From Marinihelvus sp036351115 (GTDB lineage: Bacteria > Pseudomonadota > Gammaproteobacteria > Xanthomonadales > SZUA-36), in the NCBI GenBank assembly GCA_036351115.1, contig JAZBOL010000006.1, positions 1 to 64,000 of the forward strand: 64,000 nucleotides of DNA, written 5' to 3'. Below are positions 16,894 to 26,084 of the stretch, one piece after another. The translations under genes were made by a program, and so were the position numbers. Under the pieces are notes generated by a model that did not search any database, had not been told where the DNA came from, and saw only the letters and a list, made by a program, of their open reading frames with translations. Position 1 is the first letter of the stretch. Every line of letters begins with the position of its first letter.

Positions 16894-17629
16894 GCGCCAC
16901 CCCCTGGACGAGATCCTCGGGGCCGTCAGCCAGACCGTCCGGGCCGGCTCCCTGCCGATCCTGGTCTTCGACCTGGATGACACGCTGTTCAGCACCGCGC
17001 CTCGCGACCTGCGCATCATCCATGAATTCGCGGCGGACCACGCGGCGGCCTACCCGGAATTCGCGCGCGTTGCGGCGCACCTGAGCATCCACGAGCTTGG
17101 CTGGAGCGCCGTGGACAGCCTCGTGGCCGCCGGCCTCGCCAAAGACGATGCGTCCATCGCTCCCTTCACCGCCTACTGGAAAGCCACCTTTTTCACCGAC
17201 GCCTACGCGGCCCTGGATCTGCCGAACCGCGGCGCCGCCGACTTTGTCCACCGATGCCACGCCGAGGGCGCCATGGTCGTTTATCTCACCGGCCGGTGCC
17301 TGAGCCGGCGCGGACTGACGCCGGGGATGGAGCAGGGCACGGCCCGGGCGCTCACCACCCGGGGCTTTCCTTTCTGGACCGGTCGCTGCGAACTCGTCCT
17401 GAAGCAGGACGCCGACCAGGCGGACGTGGACTTCAAGCGCGAAGCACTGGCCGGGATCCGGGCCCTGGGCGGAGCGGTGATCGCGACGTTCGACAACGAA
17501 CCGGCCAATGCCCACATGTTCCACGCCGCCCTGCCGGACGCCATGAACTGCTGGCTCAAGACGAGCTGGGATCCGGCGGACTCGGCGTCCACGGAAGGGT
17601 TGATCATTCTGACGGACTTTCGCCACTGA
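16883..17629 (+). CDS. HAD-superfamily hydrolase
   Basis: The 248-residue protein carries the HAD nucleophile motif FDLDDTL near residue 30, a Thr motif VVYLTGR in the middle and an Asp motif IATFDNEP near the end. It therefore probably removes phosphate from a small molecule, but the substrate is unknown. The ATG at 16883 has AGGGGGAG before it and overlaps the end of the DNase II gene by 11 nt, so the two are translationally coupled. Pairing with a nuclease suggests nucleotide or phosphate salvage, which is inference. No signal peptide is visible. Confidence 0.82.
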   Translation: MRAERHPLDEILGAVSQTVRAGSLPILVFDLDDTLFSTAPRDLRIIHEFAADHAAAYPEFARVAAHLSIHELGWSAVDSLVAAGLAKDDASIAPFTAYWKATFFTDAYAALDLPNRGAADFVHRCHAEGAMVVYLTGRCLSRRGLTPGMEQGTARALTTRGFPFWTGRCELVLKQDADQADVDFKREALAGIRALGGAVIATFDNEPANAHMFHAALPDAMNCWLKTSWDPADSASTEGLIILTDFRH

Positions 17630-17647
17630 CATCACGAACGGGGAACC

Positions 17648-18631
17648 ATGAAGTTCAAGGACTATTACGATGTGCTGGGCGTTGAACGGGACGCCGATGC
17701 CGACGAGATCAAGCGGGCCTACCGCAAGCTGGCCCGGAAATATCACCCCGATGTGAGCAAGGACGAGAATGCGGAGGCGAAATTCAAGGAAGTGGGCGAG
17801 GCCTACGAGACCCTGAAAGACCCGGAGAAACGGGCGGCCTACGACCAGCTGGGATCGGGCTTCGCCCACGGCGAAGAATTCCGCCCGCCGCCGGGCTGGG
17901 AGCGTGGTGACTTCGGGGGCGGCTTCGACGGTGGGGCCGGCTCCGGTCGTTTCGAGGATGCGGCGGCCTTCAGTGACTTTTTCGAGTCCCTGTTCGGAGC
18001 CCGCGCGCGGGGTGCAGGACGGGCCGGTGGCGGCTATTCGCCGAATCAGCCCGGCGAGGACGTCACGGCGCGCATCACCGTGCCTCTCGAAGTGGCTTAC
18101 GGCGGCGCCGAACAGCAGATCAGTTTCGACGTGTCCGAACCGGGGCCGGACGGTTTTCCCCGGCGGCGTCGCAAGACGCTCAAGGTCCGTATTCCCGCCG
18201 GCGTCACGGCCGGCCAGCGCATACGCCTCGCCGGCCAGGGAGCGCCGGGCTTCGGCGAGGGGGCCAGGCCCGGCGACCTCTATCTGCAGGTCGAGATCGC
18301 GGAACATTCCACCTTCCGGGTGGACGGGCGCGATGTCACGGTCGAGCTTGACCTGGCGCCCTGGGAGGCGGTGCTGGGCGCCACCGTGCCCGTGCCAACC
18401 CTGGGTGGGCCCGTGGATCTCAAGGTGCCCGCCGGCGCCCAGGCGGGCCAGAAACTCCGTCTCAAGGGACGCGGCCTGCCGGGCGCCACGCCGGGCGACC
18501 AGTACGCGGTCCTGCGCATCGTGACACCGAAGGACCCGGATGACGCGGTGATCGAGCTGTACCGTCAGCTGTCGGAAGTGGAATCGGTTGACCGGCGCAC
18601 CCGTGCCGGGACGACGGGAGAAGCATCATGA
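17648..18631 (+). CDS. cbpA: Curved DNA-binding protein / DnaJ-type co-chaperone CbpA
   Basis: The 327-residue protein starts with a J domain (DYYDVLGVERDADADEIK, then the HPD motif in KYHPDVSK). A Gly-rich linker and two DnaJ C-terminal substrate-binding domains follow, without the zinc finger. This class B layout is that of CbpA, a DnaK co-chaperone that also binds curved DNA. Its stop overlaps the start of cbpM by 4 nt, the conserved cbpA-cbpM pair. Expression is likely linked to stress or stationary phase, by analogy. Confidence 0.94.
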   Translation: MKFKDYYDVLGVERDADADEIKRAYRKLARKYHPDVSKDENAEAKFKEVGEAYETLKDPEKRAAYDQLGSGFAHGEEFRPPPGWERGDFGGGFDGGAGSGRFEDAAAFSDFFESLFGARARGAGRAGGGYSPNQPGEDVTARITVPLEVAYGGAEQQISFDVSEPGPDGFPRRRRKTLKVRIPAGVTAGQRIRLAGQGAPGFGEGARPGDLYLQVEIAEHSTFRVDGRDVTVELDLAPWEAVLGATVPVPTLGGPVDLKVPAGAQAGQKLRLKGRGLPGATPGDQYAVLRIVTPKDPDDAVIELYRQLSEVESVDRRTRAGTTGEAS

Positions 18632-18972
18632 GTTCAGGCAGGAATCCCGGGGCGGGCCCCGGCGACCGGAGTGACACCTTCCTGGTCCTCGATCGCACGG
18701 CCGTATTCGGTATCGAGGAAGTCTGCCGGGCCTGCGGCGAGCGCCGCACGGTGGTGATCGAGATGATCGAGCACGGCATTATCGAGCCCAGCGGGGCGGG
18801 CCGCGACAGCGGCGCCAGGCCGGCTGGGGACGACCCGCACGCGGTGCTCGAGTTTCACGGCGAGGCCCTCGTGCGCGCGCAGGTGGCCGCTCGCCTCATG
18901 CGCGACCTCGGCGTCAATCTGCCGGGTGCCGCGCTGGCCATCGACCTGTTGCGGCAGCTCGGGCGGCTCTAA
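18628..18972 (+). CDS. cbpM: Chaperone modulator CbpM
   Basis: The 114-residue protein follows cbpA with an ATGA overlap. It shows the CbpM pattern: a MerR-like helical start (LDRTAVFGIEEVCRACG), VIEMIEHGIIEP, and the C-terminal helices ARLMRDLGVNLPGAALAIDLL. CbpM binds the CbpA J domain and blocks its co-chaperone and DNA-binding activity. The central Gly/Ala-rich insertion (about residues 57-66) is slightly longer than usual. Confidence 0.9.
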   Translation: MSSGRNPGAGPGDRSDTFLVLDRTAVFGIEEVCRACGERRTVVIEMIEHGIIEPSGAGRDSGARPAGDDPHAVLEFHGEALVRAQVAARLMRDLGVNLPGAALAIDLLRQLGRL

Positions 18973-19153
18973 CCCGTTCCGGACCGGTCGCGATCCATCG
19001 GCTTAAGCGAAACCAGTCCTCGTAAAATCTTGCTGGTTGAACCACAGGACGCCGGGGAGAATCGGTAGCGTGCTGAAGCAGGATGTGAAGCCTGCGCATG
19101 CCGGGACCGCGCTACCCGGAAGCGACGCCTGCGCGCACAGCGGGAGAGCGGTC

Positions 19154-20050
19154 GTGCAACGATTCAAAAACATCCTGTTCGTCAACGAGTCCGGAAGTTC
19201 GAAAGCCGATACGCCCCGGGCCGCGGTCGAACTTGCGCGCCGCAACGGCGCGCGCCTCACCCTGTGTGACGTGGCCTACGAACTGGCGCGGAGCTTCACC
19301 CAGCTGAAACAGTCCCTGGAGCGCCTTCGCCGTCAGCGAATCGAGGCCCTGCTCGCGGACATCGACACGGATGGGGTCGACATCGATTTCGTGCTGCTCG
19401 ACGGGGCGCCGTTCCTGGAAATTGTCCACCAGGTCAAACGCGGCCAGCACGACCTGGTGATCAAGAATTCCGAGCCTGGAGGGCTGTCCGACACCAGCTT
19501 CGGGGCGAATGACATGCACCTCATGCGCCAATGTCCCTGCCCGCTATGGATCGCCCGTTCCGATGGTTTTGGCAGCCACCGCGCAATCGTGGCGGCGCTG
19601 GACGTGGATCCGAACGTGCCGGCCAATGACGAGCTCAACGAGTTGGTGCTGGATCTCGCGACGTCCCTCGCGCGGCAAAGCGGCTGTGGTGTTCATGTCG
19701 TGCATGGCGTGTGGATGCCCGGCGAACGGACGATGCGGGGATTGAACCCGGAAACGGATGAACCGCTGGCGCAGCAGCACCAGGATCGGAGAGCCCTGCT
19801 GACGGATCTTCTGGCCCAGCGGAACCTCGACTGCCTCGATCTCCAGGTGCACCTCGAGCATGCGCGACCGGCTGACTATGTGCTGGACGTGGCCTCCCGG
19901 GTCGGCGCCGACCTGGTGGTCCTGGGGACCGTGGCCCGGACCGGAGTACCCGGATTCCTCATCGGAAACACGGCGGAGCGGATCCTGTCGCGCTTGCGCT
20001 GCTCCGCCCTGGCGGTTAAGCCCGCCGGGTTCCTGACCCCCGTCACCTAG
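19154..20050 (+). CDS. Tandem universal stress protein (UspE-like)
   Basis: The chosen GTG (GGGAG upstream) gives a 298-residue protein beginning VQRFKNILFVNE, as in UspE. It has two Usp domains. The second keeps the ATP-binding pattern in LGTVARTGVPGFLIGNTAERIL; the first lacks a clear Gly-rich loop (NSEPGGLSD...). Such proteins support survival under stress and energy limitation. A further-upstream ATG at 19037 is in frame, but the extra 39 residues are not Usp-like. There is no clear operon. Confidence 0.88.
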   Translation: MQRFKNILFVNESGSSKADTPRAAVELARRNGARLTLCDVAYELARSFTQLKQSLERLRRQRIEALLADIDTDGVDIDFVLLDGAPFLEIVHQVKRGQHDLVIKNSEPGGLSDTSFGANDMHLMRQCPCPLWIARSDGFGSHRAIVAALDVDPNVPANDELNELVLDLATSLARQSGCGVHVVHGVWMPGERTMRGLNPETDEPLAQQHQDRRALLTDLLAQRNLDCLDLQVHLEHARPADYVLDVASRVGADLVVLGTVARTGVPGFLIGNTAERILSRLRCSALAVKPAGFLTPVT

Positions 20051-20162
20051 CGGTCTCCGGAGTGCTGCCCGCCCGTGGCGGAGAGACCGAACCGGCAGGA
20101 ATCACCAGGCGCTGGCCATAGACTTAGCAGCGGCTTCACGCGGCGCGACGTACCGTGGCGCC

Positions 20163-20585
20163 ATGAAAAACTTGCTCGTCTACGGTGCCAGTCTCCTGGC
20201 CTTCATTGCGATCGATATCGTATGGATCAATCTCGTGGTGCTCGGCGCCTATGAACAGGACGTTGGACACCTCATCATCGACCAGCCGCGCATCGGTGCG
20301 GCGGTGGGCTTTTACCTGCTGTACGTGGCCGGCCTCGTCCTCCTCGGCGTGCGGCCGGCGCTGCGCGCGGGCAAGGCTTCCGTGGCCTGGCTGAACGGCG
20401 CGGTGCTGGGCGCTTTCGCCTATGGAACCTACGCCCTGACGAACTACGCCATGTTCGGTCCCTGGACCTGGCATCTCGTCTGGACGGATATGCTCTGGGG
20501 CGTTGTCCTGAGCAGCGTGGTGACGGCGATCGGTTACGCCGTGGGACGCCGGACCGGCCAGGCGGCCGAATGGCAGACCGCCTAG
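20163..20585 (+). CDS. DUF2177 family membrane protein
   Basis: A 140-residue integral membrane protein with four hydrophobic segments. It carries the family blocks LLAFIAIDIVWINLV, AAVGFYLLYVAGLVLLGV, GAFAYGTYALTNYAMF and WTDMLWGVVLS. The function is unknown in the family. Its 3' end overlaps the stop of the convergent bchJ by 4 nt. Confidence 0.88.
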   Translation: MKNLLVYGASLLAFIAIDIVWINLVVLGAYEQDVGHLIIDQPRIGAAVGFYLLYVAGLVLLGVRPALRAGKASVAWLNGAVLGAFAYGTYALTNYAMFGPWTWHLVWTDMLWGVVLSSVVTAIGYAVGRRTGQAAEWQTA

Positions 20586-21199
20586 GGCAGGCGCAGTTCG
20601 AACCGGCAGCAATCCCCGGTGCGCGCCTCGCAAGAGGGGTGGCGCAGCACGGCCTTGCGCGACACCAGCCGCCGAAACAGGGTTTCCAGCACGCCGGCGT
20701 GCCAGGCGCAGCCCGGCGTCGCCAGCGGGTTATGTTCGATTTCCAGGGTGGCGGTCCTGCCGGTCAGGTGCACACGGCACGATCCGCTGCCGGCGAACGT
20801 CCAGGCGTGCCGCTGGATCGCCGCGAGGAGCAGCTTCGCTGCGGGGCGGGGCGGCAGGACACGCAGCAGGCCCCGCGCGAAGCCCGGAATGCGATTCGCC
20901 ATGACGTAGGCGGCCGTGCCGGCGCCCGCGTCCCTGAGTACGGCGTCCGCTCGCTCCGGATCGAGAAACTCCCGCGTCGCCCCAAACAGGCGCCGCGCCT
21001 CCTCCTGCGGCACCATGGCCAGGGGAGGCGTCGCCAGATAGCGGCTGAGGCCGGCCCGGCGAAACACGTCCCCGAGCAACCGGTCGCCGCCTGCCGCACG
21101 CAGGGGGTCGACCAGTTGCAACACCGCGTTGGGACCGACCACGCCTCGCCGCGCCTCGACGCCGGGCAGGGTGACGCTGCTGGCGGTTTGCAGGCTCAC
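20582..21199 (-). CDS. bchJ: BchJ, bacteriochlorophyll biosynthesis protein (V4R domain)
   Basis: The 205-residue protein ends in a V4R (4-vinyl reductase) domain with ATLEIEHNPLATPG and a Cys/His-rich end (RHPSCEARTGDCCRFEL). BchJ was first named as the 8-vinyl reductase, but genetic work later gave that activity to BciA/BciB; BchJ may instead carry or deliver a Mg-porphyrin. Translation starts at GTG, 30 nt after bchE, so the two are probably one transcript. The pairing with bchE fits a role near the ring-E cyclase step. A separate bciA gene is present at 34278-35297. Confidence 0.9.
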   Translation of the reverse strand: MSLQTASSVTLPGVEARRGVVGPNAVLQLVDPLRAAGGDRLLGDVFRRAGLSRYLATPPLAMVPQEEARRLFGATREFLDPERADAVLRDAGAGTAAYVMANRIPGFARGLLRVLPPRPAAKLLLAAIQRHAWTFAGSGSCRVHLTGRTATLEIEHNPLATPGCAWHAGVLETLFRRLVSRKAVLRHPSCEARTGDCCRFELRLP

Positions 21200-21229
21200 G
21201 GCGTTTCCGGCCGAACGGGCATGGAGAAA

Positions 21230-22864
21230 TCAGGCATGGGCATCCTCAGCCTGGGCGGCCTCGGGTAGCTGCTCCCGCCCACCGCCACAGACCCGGATCT
21301 CCAGGCCCTCGGATTGGGCCCGCTCCTGGCGCTTGCGGTCGGCGCGCTCCTGGGCGGACTCCCAGTCCTGGGCCGGGCGATAGTCCTGGCGCCGGGAGTG
21401 GTCGAAGCGGAAGTTCACCTTGTCCTTGGACTGCGGTCCCCAGTAGTTCACCTTCCCCAGGTCGTAGAATTTCCGCTGGAAGCCGGCCTTGGCGAAAGCC
21501 TTGAGACAGCCGAGCAGGTAGCGCCGGCGGTAACCGCTGCCTCGCCAGGGATAGTGGAACAGGGCCTTCTTGGAGTAGAAGCGCCGATAGTTGTTCATGA
21601 CCCGGTCGAGCAGCTCGGCCCGATCCATGGCTTCGGGTTTCATGATCGGCGTGACGAAGTTGTACTTCTCGAAGTCGAAAACCTCCACCTTGTCACCGAG
21701 TTCCTTGAACAGGGGCGTGAAGGGCCAGGGCGTGTACATGGCCCAGTTGGCCAGGTCCGGCTGCCAGTCCCAGGCCATGCGGTAGGTCTCTTCCAGCGTT
21801 TCCGCCGTCTCGTTCTCGAGGCCGACGATGAACTGCGCCTCCACGAAGATGTCCGCCTCGCGAAGCAGCTGGATGGCCAGCTTGTTTTCCTCGACGCGCG
21901 TTTCCTTGTTGAAGCGGTCGAGTTTCATCTGCGCCGCGGCCTCCGTGCCCAGGGAGACGTGCACCAGGCCGGCCTTGCGATAAAAGGACAGCAGCTCCTT
22001 GTCGCGCATGATGTCCGTCACGCGGGTGTTGATGCCCCACTGCACCCTGTCCGGCAGGTCGCGGTCGATCAGCTCCTGGCAGAAGGTGATGAATTTCTTC
22101 CGGTTGATGGTCGGCTCCTCGTCCGCGAGGATGAAAAAGCCCACGTCCTGCTCATTGACCAGTTTCTCGATCTCGTCCACCACCTTGATCGGATCACGGA
22201 CGCGGTAATCGCGCCAGAACTTCCACTGGGAGCAGAAGGAGCAGGTGAAGGGGCAGCCCCGGGCCATGTTCGGGATGGCCACGCGCTTGTTGAGGGGCAC
22301 GTAGATGTACTTTTCCCATTCGAGCAGCGACCAGTCCGGATCAATGCCGTCGAGGTCCTTGACCGTTGGTGCGGCTTCGTTGGCCACGATTTCGCTGCCG
22401 TTGCGGTAGGCGAGGCCCTTGATGCGCGGGCGGTCTTCGGGCCAGCGGCCCGCGTCGATGGCCTGTACCAGCTCGAGCATGATTTCCTCGCCCTCGCCCC
22501 GGACGATCACGTCCACGTCCTGCGCCTCGGCGAGGACCTGCTGGTACATGAAGGTCGCGTGGATGCCGCCCAGCACGGTGACCACCGAGGGGTCGACCTG
22601 CTTGGCGATCGCGGCAATTTCCTCCGCCTTGTAGATGGACGGCGTGATCGCCGTCGTCCCGACGACGTCCGGCTTGAGCTCCTCGAAACGCTTCGCCAGG
22701 GCCTCGTTGTCGAGGTCGTTGGTCATGGCGTCGATGAAGTGGATGTCGGTGTAGCCCGCCTTCTTCAGGGGGCCGGCGATGTAGGCCACCCAGGCCGGGG
22801 GCCAGTTACCGGCGATCTCGGCGCCGCCGGAGTGGTAGTTGGGATGAACGAGGACGATGCGCAT
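21230..22864 (-). CDS. bchE: Anaerobic Mg-protoporphyrin IX monomethyl ester cyclase BchE
   Basis: BchE closes ring E of bacteriochlorophyll without oxygen, using a [4Fe-4S] cluster, SAM and cobalamin. The 544-residue protein starts MRIVLVHPNYHSGGAEI and has an N-terminal B12-binding domain (IHFIDAMTND, VTVLGGIHATFMYQQVL). A radical-SAM core follows with the cluster motif CPFTCSFCS (CxxxCxxC) near residue 205. AGGAG lies 7 nt before the ATG. A perfect TTGAC-N4-GTCAA palindrome centred about 58 bp before the ATG suggests FNR/FixK control. bchJ follows directly. The oxygen-dependent enzyme AcsF is also encoded in the window. Confidence 0.96.
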   Translation of the reverse strand: MRIVLVHPNYHSGGAEIAGNWPPAWVAYIAGPLKKAGYTDIHFIDAMTNDLDNEALAKRFEELKPDVVGTTAITPSIYKAEEIAAIAKQVDPSVVTVLGGIHATFMYQQVLAEAQDVDVIVRGEGEEIMLELVQAIDAGRWPEDRPRIKGLAYRNGSEIVANEAAPTVKDLDGIDPDWSLLEWEKYIYVPLNKRVAIPNMARGCPFTCSFCSQWKFWRDYRVRDPIKVVDEIEKLVNEQDVGFFILADEEPTINRKKFITFCQELIDRDLPDRVQWGINTRVTDIMRDKELLSFYRKAGLVHVSLGTEAAAQMKLDRFNKETRVEENKLAIQLLREADIFVEAQFIVGLENETAETLEETYRMAWDWQPDLANWAMYTPWPFTPLFKELGDKVEVFDFEKYNFVTPIMKPEAMDRAELLDRVMNNYRRFYSKKALFHYPWRGSGYRRRYLLGCLKAFAKAGFQRKFYDLGKVNYWGPQSKDKVNFRFDHSRRQDYRPAQDWESAQERADRKRQERAQSEGLEIRVCGGGREQLPEAAQAEDAHA

Positions 22865-22915
22865 GGTTTTCTCCTGTGACGCCCATCACCCTACGGCTTA
22901 GGTCGTCAGGAGAAA

Positions 22916-22929
22916 TTGACACCCGTCAA
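22916..22929 (-). promoter_or_regulatory. FNR/FixK-like box upstream of bchE
   Basis: TTGAC-ACCC-GTCAA is a perfect 5+4+5 palindrome fitting TTGA-N6-TCAA, the core shared by FNR, ANR and FixK sites. On the bchE strand a weak -10 (TAGGGT) lies at the distance expected if the box is centred near -41.5, the class II activator position. This would raise bchE transcription when oxygen is low. Confidence 0.65.
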
Positions 22930-22947
22930 GTAAGGCGCAGGTGACGG

Positions 22948-23667
22948 TCAGCGCCGGGCGCGATGAATGCAGGCGATCCCCAGGGAGACGTTGCGATAGC
23001 TGACGTCCTTGAATCCGGCTTCCCGGAGCAACCGGGCGAAGGCCTCCTGGTCCGGGAAGCGCCGGATCGATTCCACCAGGTACTGGTAGGCGGCCGGTTC
23101 CGCCGCCACCCAGGCGCCGAGGCGGGGAATGACCCAGTAGGAATAGGCGTCGTAAAACGGGCGGAACCCCGCCAGGGGGCGGGAGAATTCCAGGCAGGCG
23201 AAGATCCCGTTGGGCTTCAGCACCCGGTGCGCTTCCGCCAGGGCGCGGCGCAGGTGGGTGACGTTACGCAGACCGAAGGCGACGGTCAGGGCACTCACGG
23301 AGCCGGTGGGGAAGGGCAGGTGTTCCCCTTCGCCGGCCACCCAGGCGAGCGGAGCCTCGGCGTGGCGGTCACGGCCGACCTCCATCATCTCGATGCTCGG
23401 GTCGCAAACCACGACCTGCCGCGCCGGTTGCTTCGCGGCGAGGACCGCCACGTCCCCGGTCCCGCCCGCGAGGTCCACGAACAGTCCGCTGTCCGGCAAA
23501 TCCCTGACGAAGGAACGCTTCCACGCCCGGTGAATCCCGAAACTCATCATGTCATTCATGAGGTCGTAGCGCCGGGCGACCCGGTTGAACAGGTCACGGA
23601 TGCGCTGTTGCCGCTCCTCCGGAGAGACGGCCTCGTCGCCGAAGCTTTCGTCGATGTCGTGTTTCAC
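22948..23667 (-). CDS. ubiE: Demethylmenaquinone / ubiquinone C-methyltransferase (MenG/UbiE)
   Basis: This SAM-dependent methyltransferase performs the last C-methylation in menaquinone synthesis and also works in ubiquinone synthesis. The 239-residue form starts at a GTG overlapping the stop of the TonB receptor (GTGA). It has the UbiE signature YDLMNDMMSFGIHRAW, the SAM motif DLAGGTGDVAVLA and the second signature FGLRNVTHL. In E. coli ubiE sits with ubiJ and ubiB; here it lies in a menA-transporter-receptor operon, which points to menaquinone. Confidence 0.9.
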   Translation of the reverse strand: MKHDIDESFGDEAVSPEERQQRIRDLFNRVARRYDLMNDMMSFGIHRAWKRSFVRDLPDSGLFVDLAGGTGDVAVLAAKQPARQVVVCDPSIEMMEVGRDRHAEAPLAWVAGEGEHLPFPTGSVSALTVAFGLRNVTHLRRALAEAHRVLKPNGIFACLEFSRPLAGFRPFYDAYSYWVIPRLGAWVAAEPAAYQYLVESIRRFPDQEAFARLLREAGFKDVSYRNVSLGIACIHRARR

Positions 23668-26084
23668 GGGTCGAAGCGGTAACGGACGATGAACTCCCAC
23701 TGGCGCGGCCGCGACCAGACCTGCTCGACGTAGGCCGCCGCCGTGTCGAAAGCGGAATTGCCCGTCACCAGCCAGGTCTCGTCGAGGAGGTTCCGCACGG
23801 CCGCCACCAGCTGCCAGCGATCACCGGGCAGGTCCCAGGACAGGGAACCGTTGACCTCGGTGTAGGGGTCCTGGCGGATCTGCACGGAATTCACCGCGTC
23901 GTTCCAGGTTTCGTCCACCCAGCCGATGTCCAGGACGGAAGTCAGCCGCCCGCCGTTCCCGAAGCCCAGGAGATGCTCCATGCCGAGGTTGGCGGTCCAG
24001 TCCGGTGCGTTGACGAGCGCGTTGTCGAGGCGGACGCCCGAGGCCTGGGCCGAGTCCGACAGGTCGCGGTAGCGCCCATCGAGATGACCGACCGCCAGGC
24101 GCAGGTCCAGCGCCCCGGTGACCGCCCATGCCGCCTCCAGTTCGCCGCCGCGAATCCGGGCCCGGCCCGCGTTCACCGTCAGCGGATTGAAGGTCTCCCG
24201 GACGATGATTTGCAGGTCGTCATAGTCGGCCTCGAACAGGGCGAGTTGCCAGCGCAGCCGTCCCGCCAGGGCCGCACCCTTGGCGCCGATTTCCACGCTG
24301 TCCACTTCCTCCGGCCCGAAGATGCTGGGCAGGCCATCCGGCGTGGGGCCGGTGAAGCGCTGGTCGAAGCCGCCGCTCTTGTACCCCGTGCTGTAGGTGG
24401 CGTAGGCCATCAGCCGGGCGGAAAACCGGTAGCGCAGATCGAGGCTGACGTCCGTGTGATCGAAGCGGACAGCGCTCGTCTGGAGGTTCAGCAGGCGGGT
24501 GCCGGCGGGCAGGGGCCCGGTCGGCCCGAGGTACTGGCCCGCGAGCTCGGGCCAGGTGTTCGGGAAAAACCCGGGGACACCGCCCATGGAGGCATCGCCC
24601 TGGGAAAACTGGTCCGGCAGGAACTGCTTGCGGTCCTGGGTGTAACGCAGGCCCAGGGAGGCCGACAATCGTTCCGTCAGGTCCAGGGTGCCGTGGCCGA
24701 AGACGGCCCAGGAGCGGTTGTCGTATTCACCTCCGCTCCGGATCGCCCCGCCGGGCAGGGTGACGTCCACGGCGTTGAACCCGTCTTCCTGCAGGCCGTA
24801 GAGGCCGGCGACCCCCTGCACCCGTCCGCCGGCGTCGAAGCGCAACTGGAATTCCTGGCTGAGCTGGTCGTGCTCGTAATCATCCCGGGTGGCGAAAATG
24901 TTCGCCGGGGTGTTGTCTCCGTCCCGGGACGTGAACATGTCCAGGGTGCGGTAGCCGGTGGTGGACAGCCACTGCCAGGCGTCTCCGAGATCCGCGTCCA
25001 GTTCGAGCGTGAGGCCGCCGCTGTCGAGCACCGAGGCCAGGGGGTAGGTGCCTTCGGACACGAAGGGGCCGGGGACCGAGGTGGCGCCGAAGCAACCGGG
25101 TGCGCTGCCGCTGGGCACGCCGGGCGGGGGAAAGGTCGGCGGGCCGCCGGACGGTGTCGCATCGAAGCGGGGATTGATGTGCACGGCCTCGCAGGACGCC
25201 AGCACTCCGTTGCCGAAGGTGGCGAAGGGCTGGCGGTCATTGACCCCGCCGGAGACCACCGGCGCGCCGTTCTCGTCGATCCCGCCGATGTCCGCCACGA
25301 GAAACAGGGAGAACCGGTCGTCCGGGGTCCATTGCAGGGCCGCGCGGACACCCCAGCGATCGCGGTCGCCCGTGTCCAGGCCGTCGGTCCGGCGCGTCAC
25401 GTAGCCGTCCTGCCGTTCGGCATAGGCCACCCCGTTGACCGCCAGGTCCGGCGACAGGGGCTGATTGAATTTCGCGGTGAACGCGCGAAGGTTGTCGGTG
25501 CCCAGCCGCAACTCCAGGTCACCGGCTCGCCGGTCCGTGTCCGGCCGGCGGGTGTGAACCTTGATCGCACCGCCGATGGCGTTGCGTCCGAAGAGGGTGC
25601 CCTGGGGGCCGCGCAGGACTTCCACGCGGTCGATATCGACGAGGTCGAGCACGTTGCCGGGCGCCCGGGCGAGGTAAACGCCGTCCAGGTAGAGCGCCAC
25701 CCCGGGATCCGTCACCGGCGTGAAGTCGCTCTGGCCGATGCCGCGGATGAACATCTGCCCGACGGAACTCGACCCGGACGATGGAGCCACGGGCTTGAAC
25801 ACGAGGTTGGGCACCAGGGTGCCCAGCTGGTCTGCCCGGTAGACCTGCTGAAGGCGCAGCGCTTCGCCCTGCAGCGCGCTGACGGACACCGGGACGTCCT
25901 GGAGCGTTTCCACGCGGCGCCGGGCGGTGACGAGCACTTCCTCGATCTCGTCCCGGGGCCGCTGCACCGGCAGGGCATCGCTGCCGGGCGCCGAGGCCCG
26001 GGTCATGTCCGTCGTGGTGGCCTGATGCGCCGCGACAGTCGAGGCGACGGTCGAGGCCAGGGCCAGCGTCAGGAGCCCGCTCAT
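23664..26084 (-). CDS. TonB-dependent outer-membrane receptor
   Basis: The 806-residue protein has a signal peptide and a TonB-box-like segment (EIEEVLVTARRRVETL). The plug domain contains FIRGIGQSDFTPVTDPGVAL and VLRGPQGTLFGRNAIGGAI, followed by a long beta-barrel ending in an aromatic strand (WEFIVRYRFDP). Such receptors import scarce ligands across the outer membrane using TonB energy. The start codon overlaps the BASS transporter stop and its own stop overlaps the menG/ubiE start, so the three proteins are translationally coupled. That links the ligand to quinone metabolism rather than to iron. The ligand is not known. Confidence 0.92.
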   Translation of the reverse strand: MSGLLTLALASTVASTVAAHQATTTDMTRASAPGSDALPVQRPRDEIEEVLVTARRRVETLQDVPVSVSALQGEALRLQQVYRADQLGTLVPNLVFKPVAPSSGSSSVGQMFIRGIGQSDFTPVTDPGVALYLDGVYLARAPGNVLDLVDIDRVEVLRGPQGTLFGRNAIGGAIKVHTRRPDTDRRAGDLELRLGTDNLRAFTAKFNQPLSPDLAVNGVAYAERQDGYVTRRTDGLDTGDRDRWGVRAALQWTPDDRFSLFLVADIGGIDENGAPVVSGGVNDRQPFATFGNGVLASCEAVHINPRFDATPSGGPPTFPPPGVPSGSAPGCFGATSVPGPFVSEGTYPLASVLDSGGLTLELDADLGDAWQWLSTTGYRTLDMFTSRDGDNTPANIFATRDDYEHDQLSQEFQLRFDAGGRVQGVAGLYGLQEDGFNAVDVTLPGGAIRSGGEYDNRSWAVFGHGTLDLTERLSASLGLRYTQDRKQFLPDQFSQGDASMGGVPGFFPNTWPELAGQYLGPTGPLPAGTRLLNLQTSAVRFDHTDVSLDLRYRFSARLMAYATYSTGYKSGGFDQRFTGPTPDGLPSIFGPEEVDSVEIGAKGAALAGRLRWQLALFEADYDDLQIIVRETFNPLTVNAGRARIRGGELEAAWAVTGALDLRLAVGHLDGRYRDLSDSAQASGVRLDNALVNAPDWTANLGMEHLLGFGNGGRLTSVLDIGWVDETWNDAVNSVQIRQDPYTEVNGSLSWDLPGDRWQLVAAVRNLLDETWLVTGNSAFDTAAAYVEQVWSRPRQWEFIVRYRFDP

